A stretch of DNA of 64,000 nt from Rhizobiaceae bacterium (GTDB lineage Bacteria; Pseudomonadota; Alphaproteobacteria; Rhizobiales; Rhizobiaceae), in assembly GCA_028281105.1 (NCBI GenBank), contig JANQKQ010000055.1, positions 1 through 64,000 of the forward strand. The letters are read 5' to 3'. The translations under genes were made by a program, and so were the position numbers. This document shows positions 6,955 to 16,078 of this stretch, in pieces. Below the pieces are notes generated by a model that was not told the DNA's origin, ran no database searches, and saw nothing but the letters and a program-made list of their open reading frames with translations. Each line of letters begins with the position of its first letter. The first letter of the stretch is position 1.

Positions 6955-9900
6955 TTGTCGGACCAGACCTGCGACAACATCTTCACCATTCCACCCGGCG
7001 TTGCCTTTCTGCCGAAACTGACAGGGGCGATCCTTTCAGGTGAGCTTGTCCCCGGCGTTCGGCCCAGCGACGATCCGCTGGCGCTTACTGAAGTTACCAT
7101 CTACCTGCCGACGCGGCGTGCGGTCCGCGCGCTGCGGCGGGAATTCCTGCACCAGTGCGGCGGTGAGGCGGTTTTGCTGCCGAAGATCGAGGCCCTGGGC
7201 GACGAAGATGAAATCGATCGGTTATCGGGGCCGGACGATCCAGTTGCACCTCGGCTCGGCCCCGCCGGTCCGGTCAGCGCCAGCTCGGGCGTTCTGTATC
7301 TCGCCCGCATGGTCCGGCGCTGGGCGGAACTGCTGAGTGAAGAAAGCCGCCGCCTGTTCGGTGACGAGGACATCGCGATTCCTTCCTCATCGGCCGATGC
7401 AATCGCGCTCGCACGCCAGCTGGCAAGGCTGATCGACCAGTTCGAGACCGACGAGGTCGACTGGTCCGCGCTCACGACCCTGGTGCCGGAAGATCATTCG
7501 CAGTGGTGGCAGGTCACGCTGGCGTTCCTGAAGATCGCGACACGCCATTGGCCGGACTATCTCCGATCGCAGGGCCGCATAAGCGCGGCCGCACACCGCC
7601 GCCTGATCTTGGACAACCGCACGAACGCCTATCTGGCGAACGGCAGCGACGGACCGGTCATCGCCGCCGGTTCCACCGGCTCGATCCCGGCCACCGCGCG
7701 CCTGATCAAGGCGATCGCGGGCCTGCCCGAAGGCGTGCTGGTGCTGCCCGGCCTGGACTGCGAAATGGCGGACAACGCATGGGCGGCATTGGGTGGCGGG
7801 CCCGCCGGCGGCCCGGATGCGGCGGTGACCCACCCGCAACATCACTTACAGCGTCTCCTCGATTTTCTCGGCGTGGCGCGCGACCGGGTCCGGACACTCG
7901 GCCAACCGGAGCCGGCCGTGGCGACGCGCAACCAAGCCGTGTCGGTGGCACTGCTGCCGGCTGACTTCACCGATCGCTGGCGTGGGGAGATGGCCCATCA
8001 CGCCGCCGCCGAGCTGTGCCGCGCGTTCGCCGGGGTCTCGATCGTGGAAGCGCCGAACGAACGGGCCGAGGCGCTCGCCATCGCGCTTGCCCTGCGCGAG
8101 GCGGTCGAGACCGTCGGCCAGGTCGCCACCTTGGTGACACCGGACCGCAAGCTGGCGGCCCGCGTTCGCCAGGAGCTCGCCCGTTTCGGCATCCAGGTCG
8201 CCGATTCGGCCGGCGGGCCGCTCGCTGCCACCGCGGCGGCCAGGTTCGTGCGTCATCTGCTCGCGGTATGCCTGGGCGAGCCCGATCCGGTTCGCTGGTC
8301 CGGGTTCATCAACGATCCGTTTTTGGCAGCGGGCCGCGAACCGGCGACCGTGCGCCGTGCCGCCCGGCTGCTTGAACTTTGCCTGCTGCGCGATACGGGA
8401 GAGCGGTTTTCCCCGCGCGAGCTGGCCGACGGGCTGCGGCGATATCGCGAAGGCATCTCAAAGCGGCGATATATCGATCCTCGCATCAAGGCCGGCAGCG
8501 CGGAAGAGCTGGACGCGGCGCAGGAACTGGCCGATGCCCTGGGCAAGGCGCTGGAGCCGCTGGCGCGCTACCGCAACATGGATCGCCTAGTGCCGGTCGA
8601 GGCACTCGCCGCAGCGGCGGTAGAGGCGATCGCCGGTGTCACCGAACGCGCGGACAGCGATTTCACCGACGATGCCGCCGGCGCGAGGATTGTGGAACTG
8701 CTGGCCGATCTGGCGACGCCGGCCGATGCCAGGGGCGGGTTGGAATACCCGGTCCGGCCGGGCGAACTGCCGGCGGTATTCGACGCCTTGATTGCCGATC
8801 AGGTGTTGTCGCCGGACGGGGGATCGTCGGACGGCGCGGTGCGCATTCTCGGCTTGCTTGAGGCGCGGTTGCAAGCTTCCGATCTGGTGGTTTTGGGCGG
8901 CCTCAACGAGGGCACCTGGCCGAGCCTGGGCCGCGGCGATTCGTTTCTCAGCCGCCCGATGAAAGGCGAACTGGCGCTCACCACCGCAGAGCACCGCATC
9001 GGCCAGGCTGCGCATGACTTCCAACAGCTCATCGGTTGCGGCCGCGTCGTGATCACCAGATCGCTCAAGGTCGACGGCGCCGCGACCATCGCCTCGCGCT
9101 GGCTGCAACGGCTTTGCGCCGTGGCGGGCGATCAGCTCGCCGCCCATATGATGCGGCGTGGGCAGGTCGTCTTGAGCCTGGTCGAGGCGATCGACAGGCC
9201 GGCCGATAGCCTGCCCCGCGCGACCCGCCCGTCGCCGACGCCACCGGTGGAGGCGCGGCTGAAGACCCTGTCGATCACCGAGATCGAGACCTGGATACGC
9301 GATCCCTATGCTATCTACGCCCGACGCATTCTGGGCCTGGAGCCGGTACCCGACTTCGGCCTGGCGACTGCCGCGGCGCGGCGCGGCGAGTTGCTGCATG
9401 CCGGCCTGGCCCGCCTGGTCGAAACCTTGCACAGCGGCTTCGATGCCGTCCGGCTGGTGTCGCTGTGGGAACGATACCTGGCCGCCGCTTCGATCCCGGC
9501 GGATATCGCGAGCCGATGGAGAGCCCGGTTTGGCGACATCGCGCAGGCCTATGTGAACTGGGAGCGCGGTCGTAGCGTCGTCACCCGCCACACGGAGATC
9601 GACGGCGCCATCGACCTGGCCGACATCGCCGGCGGACCCCGGTTCGTCCTGCGTGGCCGGGCCGACCGCATCGATGTCATGGCCGACGGCGCCCTGGAGG
9701 TGCTCGATTTCAAGACCGGCGCGACACCGGGCAAGAAGGAAGCGCGCACCCTTTCGCCGCAATTGCCGCTAACGGCGGCGATGGTTGCGGCGGGCGGATT
9801 CGCCGATGTGACGCCCGCCCCGATCGCCGCGCTCGACTATGTGAAGCTGCGTCCCGGCGACGAGTTCGCCATCACGGCGGTCGCCGACGCCGATTGTTCC

Positions 9901-10113
9901 GCCGACGATCTGGCCCGCGAAACGCTGGATCGGCTCGTGCGGCATGTGGTTGCCTACGCCGGCCAGGAGCAGGGTTACCTGTCGCGCTACGCCGTGCACA
10001 AGTCGTGGCAGATGGCCGGTCCCTACGACCATCTCGCCAGGGTTAAGGAATGGTCGCTGGGCGACAGCGATGAGGAGCCGGCCGGCGGTTTCTTCGGGGC
10101 GGACAATGGCTGA
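6955..10113 (+). CDS. addB: AddB subunit of the AddAB helicase-nuclease
   Basis: AddB pairs with AddA to unwind and resect double-strand DNA breaks and load RecA, the alphaproteobacterial counterpart of RecBCD. The 1052-residue protein has the family length. It begins with the typical IFTIPPGVAFLPKL region and ends with a PD-(D/E)XK nuclease domain, where GELLHAG and LEVLDFKTG carry the active-site residues. The start is a TTG at 6955 with only a weak ribosome binding site; no better in-frame start was found. The stop overlaps the addA start by 8 bases, so the two subunits are translationally coupled. The position after tsaE-amgK and murU is common in Hyphomicrobiales. Confidence 0.95.
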   Translation: MSDQTCDNIFTIPPGVAFLPKLTGAILSGELVPGVRPSDDPLALTEVTIYLPTRRAVRALRREFLHQCGGEAVLLPKIEALGDEDEIDRLSGPDDPVAPRLGPAGPVSASSGVLYLARMVRRWAELLSEESRRLFGDEDIAIPSSSADAIALARQLARLIDQFETDEVDWSALTTLVPEDHSQWWQVTLAFLKIATRHWPDYLRSQGRISAAAHRRLILDNRTNAYLANGSDGPVIAAGSTGSIPATARLIKAIAGLPEGVLVLPGLDCEMADNAWAALGGGPAGGPDAAVTHPQHHLQRLLDFLGVARDRVRTLGQPEPAVATRNQAVSVALLPADFTDRWRGEMAHHAAAELCRAFAGVSIVEAPNERAEALAIALALREAVETVGQVATLVTPDRKLAARVRQELARFGIQVADSAGGPLAATAAARFVRHLLAVCLGEPDPVRWSGFINDPFLAAGREPATVRRAARLLELCLLRDTGERFSPRELADGLRRYREGISKRRYIDPRIKAGSAEELDAAQELADALGKALEPLARYRNMDRLVPVEALAAAAVEAIAGVTERADSDFTDDAAGARIVELLADLATPADARGGLEYPVRPGELPAVFDALIADQVLSPDGGSSDGAVRILGLLEARLQASDLVVLGGLNEGTWPSLGRGDSFLSRPMKGELALTTAEHRIGQAAHDFQQLIGCGRVVITRSLKVDGAATIASRWLQRLCAVAGDQLAAHMMRRGQVVLSLVEAIDRPADSLPRATRPSPTPPVEARLKTLSITEIETWIRDPYAIYARRILGLEPVPDFGLATAAARRGELLHAGLARLVETLHSGFDAVRLVSLWERYLAAASIPADIASRWRARFGDIAQAYVNWERGRSVVTRHTEIDGAIDLADIAGGPRFVLRGRADRIDVMADGALEVLDFKTGATPGKKEARTLSPQLPLTAAMVAAGGFADVTPAPIAALDYVKLRPGDEFAITAVADADCSADDLARETLDRLVRHVVAYAGQEQGYLSRYAVHKSWQMAGPYDHLARVKEWSLGDSDEEPAGGFFGADNG

Positions 10114-13100
10114 GTCTAGCCCGCAGATCTCCCTGGGCACCATATCGCGCCAGCACCGCGCTTCCGATCCGGCGCATTCCGCATGGGTGTCGGCCAACGC
10201 CGGATCGGGCAAGACCTATGTGCTTGCCCAGCGCGTCATCCGGCTGATGCTGGCCGGTGTGTCGGCGGGGAAAATCCTGTGTCTGACATACACCACCGCC
10301 GCTGCCGGCGAGATGGCCAACCGGGTGTTCGGCCAGTTGTCGGCCTGGAGCCGGCTGTCGGACGATGAGTTGCGCGAGCAAATGGCGGAGATCGGCGAGC
10401 CGGAGGTCGACGCGCGCAAACTCGCGCTGGCGCGCCGGCTGTTCGCCGCGGCGCTGGAAGCACCAGGCGGACTGAAAATCCAGACCATCCACGCGTTCTG
10501 CGAGGCCCTGCTGCACCAGTTCTCGCTTGAGGCCAATACCTCGGGCGACTTCTCGGTGATCGACGAGCGCGACCAGCAGGACCTGCTGGACGCAGCCCGC
10601 CGGCAGACGCTGGCCGCGACGGGTAATGACCCGGAACTGGCGGCGGCGCTGCAAGGCGTGCTGACCTACGCCAGCGACCAGCAGGTTGACAGGGCGCTCG
10701 CGGAGTATGTGAAAGATCGGGCGCGGTTCGAGGACTGGGTGTTGCGCCACGACCTTTCGCTGGATCGGGCGAGCGCCGCCATGGGCGAGCGCCTGGGACT
10801 TGAAGCGGGTACCGACGAGTTGTCGGTCGCGCAGGCCGCCCTGGCGAAAGCGGTGGTTCGTGACGACGAACTGGCCCGGTTCGCTGCAGCTGCCGGCGAA
10901 CTCGGCGGTAAGGAAAACCTGCGGATCGCGGCGCTTGTCAACGGCTACCGCGCCGCCATCGACAGTGTCGAGAAGTTCCAAATCCGCAAGGGACTGTATC
11001 TGACCGACGGTGGTGAACCGAGGAAGAGACTTCCCGGAACCAAGGCGCTGCGATCCGACTTTCCCGGCCTGGATGAACGCCTGGAGCAGGAGCGTGAGCA
11101 GTTCGCCGACGCCAGCGAACGCATGCGCACGGTGCGGATGGTCGAAGCATCACGGCACCTGTTCATTTTGGGCGGCGACATCGTCCAGCGTTACCGCCGG
11201 CTGCAGCGCGCGCGCCAGGCGCTCGATTTCGACGACCTGATCTATCGCGCAGCCAACCTGCTGACCCGGTACGATGTGCGCGACTGGGTGCATTACAAGC
11301 TGGACCACGGCATCGATCACATCCTGATCGACGAGGCGCAGGACACCAACCCGCTGCAGTGGCAGATCATCAACGCTTTGTCGGAGGAGTTCTTCGCCGG
11401 CGAAGGAGCGCGAGCGGGCCGCAGCATCTTTGCGGTGGGCGACGAGAAGCAGTCGATCTATTCGTTCCAGGGGGCGCAGCCGGCCCGCTTCGATGAACAA
11501 CGCCAACGCTACGCCGACGCCGCGGCCGGTCTCGGCCAGCCGTTCCACGACGTGGACCTGCCGGCGTCGTTCCGCTCGACCCGCGACGTGCTGGCCGCCG
11601 TCGACCGGGTGTTCGACGATGAAGCCAATCGCAAGGGGCTGACCAATCGCGACGAAGCGCCCGCCCACGAGCCGATCCGGGCCGGTGATCCCGGCGAGGT
11701 GCAGATCTGGCCGATGCTGGTGGCTGAAGAGGGCGATGAGGCGCATGACTGGCTGGCGCCGGTGGATCGGCAGGGCCCGGAACCCGAGCGCCAGCTGGCC
11801 CGGCGGATCGCGGAAACGATCCGCAGGTGGATCGACAATGGCGAAATTCTGCCCGGCCGCGGCCGGCCCGTCCGTTGCGGCGACGTACTGATCCTGGTGC
11901 GCAAGCGCGACCGGTTCGTGACCGCGATAAATCGTGAACTGAAGGATGCCGGGCTTGCCGCGGCGGGCGCCGACCGGCTCAATCTGACCGACCACATCGC
12001 CGTCCAGGACCTGCTGTCTCTGGCCAAGTGGGCGCTGCTGCCGGAGGACGACCTTTCGCTGGCCGAGGTGCTCAAGTCCCCCTTGTTCGATGTGGACGAG
12101 GAGATGTTGTTCGCCCTGGCGCACGGGCGCGAAGGCACACTGTTCGATCGCCTAGAGGAGGAGGCCGGCGACGCGCACGGCGATCTGGCCGCCATCGCCG
12201 CTTATCTGGCGCAGATCCGCGATGCCGCGTCCATCGCGCCGGTTTACGATTTCTTTCAGGACGTGCTGGGCCGGCGCGGTGGCCGGCGCAGGTTCGTCGC
12301 CAGGTTGGGCAGCGAGGTCGACGAGGTGCTCGATGCGCTGCTGCTGGCCGCGATCAACCATGATCGCCGTGCCGGCTTCGGCTTGGTGGATTTCATCCAC
12401 TCGCTCACCAGCTCAACTCCGCAAATCAAACGGGAGATGGAAGCCGGCCGCGACGAGGTGCGGGTGCTCACCGTGCATTCGGCCAAGGGGTTGGAAGCGC
12501 CAGTGGTGTTTCTGGTCGATCCGGGATCGGCGCCGTTCTCAACCAGTCATCGCCCCCCATTCGCCCGCATCCCCGACGCCGCCGGCAGTCCGGACGGGTT
12601 TTGCTGGCAGCCGACCAAGGCGACCGCGGTACGAGCCACGGAAGAATATTTCGCCGGGGTCGCCGAGCGAGCCGAGGAAGAATATCGCCGACTGCTGTAT
12701 GTGGGTATGACGCGCGCGGCCGACCGATTGATCGTGTGCGGCTATGCCGGCAAATCCGGACCGCAAGGCCGTACCTGGCACGCCATGGTCGAGGACGCGC
12801 TCAAAGCCGACGCGGCGCCTCTGGACCCGCAGACCGGCGGCGGAGGTTGGCGATGGACCCAACCGCATCCGTCCCGGCGACCGCGTCCTACCGAGCAACA
12901 GCCCGCGGCAGAACCGGTCTCCGAAACCACGCTGCCCGCCTGGGCCACCCGGCCGCCCGGCGACGATGCGATGACCCGGGCGCCGCCCACGCTCGCGCCT
13001 TCCCAGGCCTACAAGCTGGCCGGCGTCGCGCCGGCCGATCGGGGCCGGGGCGGTCTGCTGGAACACGGACAGGTTGACCCGGCCAAACGAGGGACCGCAC

Positions 13101-13597
13101 TGCATCACCTGATGGCGCAATTGCCATCGCTGGAGCCCGGGGATCAGCGGCAGGTTGCGCAACACTATCTTGAGACGGCCTGGCCGGACTGGCCACAGGC
13201 GGACCGCGATCGCCTGATCGAAGAGGCCGCCGCGATATTGGAGGGCGATGAACTGAGCCATCTGTTTGCCGCCGGCTCCCGCGCGGAGGTGCCGGTTGCG
13301 GGGAACCTGGAAACCGCGGACGGGAAGTTCTTCGTTTCCGGCCGCATCGACCGGCTGGTGGTCGATGATGAGCGCGTCATCATCGTTGACTACAAGAGCG
13401 ATCCCGTCGTTCCGGACCATGCCGACGACATTCCAAAGCCTTACCTGGTTCAAATGGCCCTGTATCAACGCCTGATCGCCGGCATCTATAGCGACCGGCC
13501 GGTTGAGGCGGCAATCGTATGGACGGCGGGGCTCCGCGTGATGACGATCCCGGATGCCCTGCTGCGCCAGAGTCTGAAAGGGGTCGCGAAGGCGTGA
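10106..13597 (+). CDS. addA: AddA helicase-nuclease subunit
   Basis: This is the 1163-residue UvrD/Rep-type (SF1) helicase and nuclease subunit of AddAB. Visible motifs, in order, are Walker A SANAGSGKT (Lys36), Walker B LIDEAQD, motif III GDEKQSIYSFQGA, motif V VHSAKGLEAPVV and motif VI LLYVGMTRA. A C-terminal RecB-type nuclease follows with GRIDRL and IVDYKSD. The ATG at 10106 overlaps the end of addB by 8 bases. The frame is open further upstream inside addB, but that extension has no family similarity. Together with AddB it processes broken chromosome ends for recombination. Confidence 0.96.
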   Translation: MAESSPQISLGTISRQHRASDPAHSAWVSANAGSGKTYVLAQRVIRLMLAGVSAGKILCLTYTTAAAGEMANRVFGQLSAWSRLSDDELREQMAEIGEPEVDARKLALARRLFAAALEAPGGLKIQTIHAFCEALLHQFSLEANTSGDFSVIDERDQQDLLDAARRQTLAATGNDPELAAALQGVLTYASDQQVDRALAEYVKDRARFEDWVLRHDLSLDRASAAMGERLGLEAGTDELSVAQAALAKAVVRDDELARFAAAAGELGGKENLRIAALVNGYRAAIDSVEKFQIRKGLYLTDGGEPRKRLPGTKALRSDFPGLDERLEQEREQFADASERMRTVRMVEASRHLFILGGDIVQRYRRLQRARQALDFDDLIYRAANLLTRYDVRDWVHYKLDHGIDHILIDEAQDTNPLQWQIINALSEEFFAGEGARAGRSIFAVGDEKQSIYSFQGAQPARFDEQRQRYADAAAGLGQPFHDVDLPASFRSTRDVLAAVDRVFDDEANRKGLTNRDEAPAHEPIRAGDPGEVQIWPMLVAEEGDEAHDWLAPVDRQGPEPERQLARRIAETIRRWIDNGEILPGRGRPVRCGDVLILVRKRDRFVTAINRELKDAGLAAAGADRLNLTDHIAVQDLLSLAKWALLPEDDLSLAEVLKSPLFDVDEEMLFALAHGREGTLFDRLEEEAGDAHGDLAAIAAYLAQIRDAASIAPVYDFFQDVLGRRGGRRRFVARLGSEVDEVLDALLLAAINHDRRAGFGLVDFIHSLTSSTPQIKREMEAGRDEVRVLTVHSAKGLEAPVVFLVDPGSAPFSTSHRPPFARIPDAAGSPDGFCWQPTKATAVRATEEYFAGVAERAEEEYRRLLYVGMTRAADRLIVCGYAGKSGPQGRTWHAMVEDALKADAAPLDPQTGGGGWRWTQPHPSRRPRPTEQQPAAEPVSETTLPAWATRPPGDDAMTRAPPTLAPSQAYKLAGVAPADRGRGGLLEHGQVDPAKRGTALHHLMAQLPSLEPGDQRQVAQHYLETAWPDWPQADRDRLIEEAAAILEGDELSHLFAAGSRAEVPVAGNLETADGKFFVSGRIDRLVVDDERVIIVDYKSDPVVPDHADDIPKPYLVQMALYQRLIAGIYSDRPVEAAIVWTAGLRVMTIPDALLRQSLKGVAKA

Positions 13598-13697
13598 GTG
13601 CCCGGCCGCTTGACGGGCGCCGGACGCGTTCCTACGTTCGGCGCAACTGGTATGCGAATCGCCCCTGTTTCGAGGGCGTCTTGAAAGGAACAAGCCG

Positions 13698-14018
13698 ATG
13701 TCCACCGTGACCGTCGATCAGAGCAATTTTGAGAACGAAGTCCTGAAATCCGATGTGCCGGTAGTGGTCGACTTCTGGGCCGAATGGTGCGGTCCGTGCA
13801 AGATGATCGCTCCGAGCCTGGAGGAAATCGCCAGCGAAATGGCCGGCGAGGTCAAGATCACCAAACTGAACATCGACGAAAACCCCGACCTGGCGGCGCA
13901 GTACGGCGTGCGCTCGATCCCCACATTGCTGATGTTCAAGCAGGGCGAGTCGGCATCGATACAGGTCGGCGCCAAGCCGAAAAGCGCGCTGGTCGACTGG
14001 ATCAAGTCTGCCGGTTAG
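13698..14018 (+). CDS. trxA: Thioredoxin
   Basis: A small cytoplasmic disulphide reductase of 106 residues that passes electrons from thioredoxin reductase to ribonucleotide reductase, peroxiredoxins and others. The active site WCGPCK holds Cys31 and Cys34, and the cis-Pro loop RSIPTLLMF and the buried Asp in DFWAEW are present. A good ribosome binding site (GAAAGGA) lies before the ATG. It follows addA after 100 bases and may have its own promoter. It converges with hpt, leaving 11 bases between the stops. Length and motifs are those of canonical Trx1. Confidence 0.97.
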   Translation: MSTVTVDQSNFENEVLKSDVPVVVDFWAEWCGPCKMIAPSLEEIASEMAGEVKITKLNIDENPDLAAQYGVRSIPTLLMFKQGESASIQVGAKPKSALVDWIKSAG

Positions 14019-14029
14019 ACGGGCGGGCC

Positions 14030-14572
14030 CTATGCGTCGCCGGTAACCACACCGACAAAGGGCAGCTCGCGGAAAGCGTGCGCCACGTCCATGCCGTAGC
14101 CGACGACGAAGTGGTCGGGACATTCGAAACCGACATAATCGGCTTCCACGTCGGTCTTGCGCTTGACGCTCTTGTCGAGAAGCGCGGCGATCGCCACTTT
14201 GCGCGCGCCGCGCTCCAACATGCGCTCGCGCACGAAGCGCAGGGTGTTGCCGGACTCCAAAATGTCGTCGATCAAAAGCACGTCTCGGCCGCTCACGTCG
14301 GTTTCCACATCGCGTAACAGCTTGACCTCGCCAGCCGTCGTGCCGGCGCCGTAGCTGGAGACGGAAATGAACTCGACCTCGGGCGCCAGGCCGGCCTGAT
14401 GCAATGCGCGGATCAGATCGGCGGCGAAGACGAACGAGCCTTTCAGGATCGACACCACCAGCAGGTCGCGCAAATCGCCGAGTGCTATCTCCTCGGCCAG
14501 CTCAAGATTGCGCCGGGCGATCGCCTCGGCGCTGAACAACACTTCGATCTTCTTGTCGCGCACGATAGGCAT
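14030..14572 (-). CDS. hpt: Hypoxanthine phosphoribosyltransferase
   Basis: A purine-salvage enzyme that joins hypoxanthine (and usually guanine) to PRPP to give IMP or GMP. The protein of 180 residues has the PRPP-binding loop VLLIDDILESGNTL, the early VSILKGSFVFAADL segment and the flexible-loop SVSSYGAGT stretch. These are standard for type I bacterial Hpt. It starts 3 bases after the zinc-ribbon gene and is probably in the same leftward transcript. The product is cytoplasmic. Confidence 0.95.
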   Translation of the reverse strand: MPIVRDKKIEVLFSAEAIARRNLELAEEIALGDLRDLLVVSILKGSFVFAADLIRALHQAGLAPEVEFISVSSYGAGTTAGEVKLLRDVETDVSGRDVLLIDDILESGNTLRFVRERMLERGARKVAIAALLDKSVKRKTDVEADYVGFECPDHFVVGYGMDVAHAFRELPFVGVVTGDA

Positions 14573-14575
14573 GAT

Positions 14576-15262
14576 TCATGACCCGGCGGGTAAAGGAGCG
14601 GGATCGAAACTTACGCTGATTTGCGGGCGATGCGAAAGGGCGCTGGCGACAGATGTGCGAAACCGCATGCTGGCTCCTGAAGCCAGCCGACGTACCGCGG
14701 GCCGGTGTGTCCAGCTCCCTGCAGGGCCTGGCGCGGCCGCGTCGTCGCCGGCCAGCGTGAGAACGATGTCCGGCACCGAAGTCGATTCGGCGCTGTGGTT
14801 GGTTACCGTGCCGGTGACCGTCAGCGCCTGGCGGTGACCGGCGATCGGCGGCGCCACGGCCACGTCGTGGATCAGCAGGGCCGCTTCCGGACGGGGCTGA
14901 TCGTCGGCCCGCACCAGCACCAAGATCGCGATCACGGCGACGGCCATGGCGCCGATCGGCCCGGCCCGGCGCAGATCCAGCCCACCTGGTCGCCTCGTCT
15001 TGCCGTTGGCGCCCGGCTGGTTCGCAAGCAGCCCCAACGCCATCGGCGCCGGCCGCTCGTCGCCGGAGCGAGGGGCCCGGTCAAAACGGTAATCCGCCGC
15101 CCCGGCATCCGGCGGTCGGTTGCGCGAAAGCACCCGCCATTTCGCGCCGCACTCGCCGCAGGCCATGGTGTCGTCGGCAAGCCGTTCGGGTTGTCCCGGC
15201 CGGCCGTGATTGAACTCACAGGCAGGGCAGGCAGCGGACCGGTTGATTGATGAATGTGACAT
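14576..15262 (-). CDS. Zinc-ribbon, single-pass membrane protein divergent from ftsEX
   Basis: A protein of 228 residues with an N-terminal zinc ribbon made by CPAC and CGEC, a Pro/Arg-rich linker, one membrane segment (GAMAVAVIAILVLV, about residues 103-117) and a periplasmic domain of about 100 residues rich in beta strands. The periplasmic part contains LTVTGTVTNHS, reminiscent of DUF3426/FxLYD domains. Proteins with an MJ0042-type zinc finger next to ftsE occur in other Hyphomicrobiales, and their function is unknown. It shares a 135-base divergent control region with ftsE that contains a CtrA-like box, and it lies 3 bases upstream of hpt. The topology predicts a cytoplasmic zinc ribbon and an outside sensor-like domain. 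Confidence 0.75.
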   Translation of the reverse strand: MSHSSINRSAACPACEFNHGRPGQPERLADDTMACGECGAKWRVLSRNRPPDAGAADYRFDRAPRSGDERPAPMALGLLANQPGANGKTRRPGGLDLRRAGPIGAMAVAVIAILVLVRADDQPRPEAALLIHDVAVAPPIAGHRQALTVTGTVTNHSAESTSVPDIVLTLAGDDAAAPGPAGSWTHRPAVRRLASGASMRFRTSVASALSHRPQISVSFDPAPLPAGS

Positions 15263-15335
15263 TCGCAGTACCGACGACGCGGCATCGCGTCGAAAATTCG
15301 TGGCAACGGGCCGGGAATCGGGTACTGAAACAGGG

Positions 15336-15350
15336 TTAACGCCCTGTTAA
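15336..15350 (-). promoter_or_regulatory. CtrA-box match between the zinc-ribbon gene and ftsEX
   Basis: TTAA, seven bases, TTAA. On the minus strand this reads TTAACAGGGCGTTAACC, a full match to the CtrA consensus TTAA-N7-TTAAC. It also forms part of the inverted repeat AACAGGG-N6-CCCTGTT (15329-15348). The site sits in the 135-base divergent region, 48 bases upstream of the ftsE TTG start. CtrA is the master cell-cycle regulator of alphaproteobacteria, so control of ftsEX, of the zinc-ribbon/hpt unit, or of both is a reasonable inference. Confidence 0.6.
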
Positions 15351-15397
15351 ATTTCATCGGTTTGAAGCGATCCGTGGGAAATGGAGGCGGCCTGATC

Positions 15398-16078
15398 TTG
15401 TCGCACGAGCCCCAGGACATGATCCGGTTTGAAAATGTCGGTCTGCGCTACGGTTTCGGGCCTGAGATTCTAAGCGATCTCACCTTCCGCATCGCGCCCA
15501 ACTCTTTTCAGTTTCTGACCGGCCCTTCCGGCGCCGGTAAGACCAGCCTGTTGCGGCTGATGCTGCTGTCGCTGCGGCCCAGCCGCGGGCTGGTCACCAT
15601 CTTCGGAAAGGACGCAGCCAGAATCAGGCGCACGGAAATGCCGTTCATCCGTCGCCAGCTCGGCGTGGTGTTTCAGGACTTTCGCCTGCTCGACCACCTG
15701 ACCACCTATCAGAACGTAGCGCTGCCGCTACGCGTGCAGGGCCGCGACGAGGCCAGCTACCGCACCGACGTGATCGAGCTTCTCAAATGGGTGGGTCTGG
15801 GCGAGCGCATCCATGTGCTGCCGCCGGTTCTCTCGGGCGGCGAGAAACAGCGGGCAGCCATCGCGCGCGCGCTGATCAACCAGCCGGACGTGCTGCTCGC
15901 CGACGAACCCACCGGCAACGTCGACCCGCCGCTGGCGCGGCGCCTGTTGCGCCTGTTCATCGAGCTCAACCGGTCGGGCACCTCCGTGGTCATCGCCACC
16001 CACGATCTGGGACTGATGGACCAGTTCGACGCGCGGCGTCTGGTGCTCAACCAAGGCAGGCTGCAGATCTATGACTGA
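15398..16078 (+). CDS. ftsE: Cell division ATP-binding protein FtsE
   Basis: The ATPase of the FtsEX complex, which couples ATP hydrolysis at the division septum to activation of peptidoglycan hydrolases. Motifs are Walker A GPSGAGKTS, the Q-loop VVFQDFRL, the signature LSGGEKQR and Walker B LLADEPTGNVD, followed by a switch His in IATHD. The TTG at 15398 is preferred because GGAGG (15383-15387) lies 10 bases before it, giving 226 residues. Many family members start at the equivalent of the ATG at 15419 (MIRFENVGLRYG), which has no usable ribosome binding site here. The ftsX start overlaps the end of ftsE. A CtrA-like box precedes the gene. Confidence 0.93.
   Translation: MSHEPQDMIRFENVGLRYGFGPEILSDLTFRIAPNSFQFLTGPSGAGKTSLLRLMLLSLRPSRGLVTIFGKDAARIRRTEMPFIRRQLGVVFQDFRLLDHLTTYQNVALPLRVQGRDEASYRTDVIELLKWVGLGERIHVLPPVLSGGEKQRAAIARALINQPDVLLADEPTGNVDPPLARRLLRLFIELNRSGTSVVIATHDLGLMDQFDARRLVLNQGRLQIYD

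Noticed and set aside
9944-10105. Upstream extension of addA inside addB
   Set aside because: It lies wholly within the addB reading frame and shows no AddA features. The overlap start at 10106 is the usual one.
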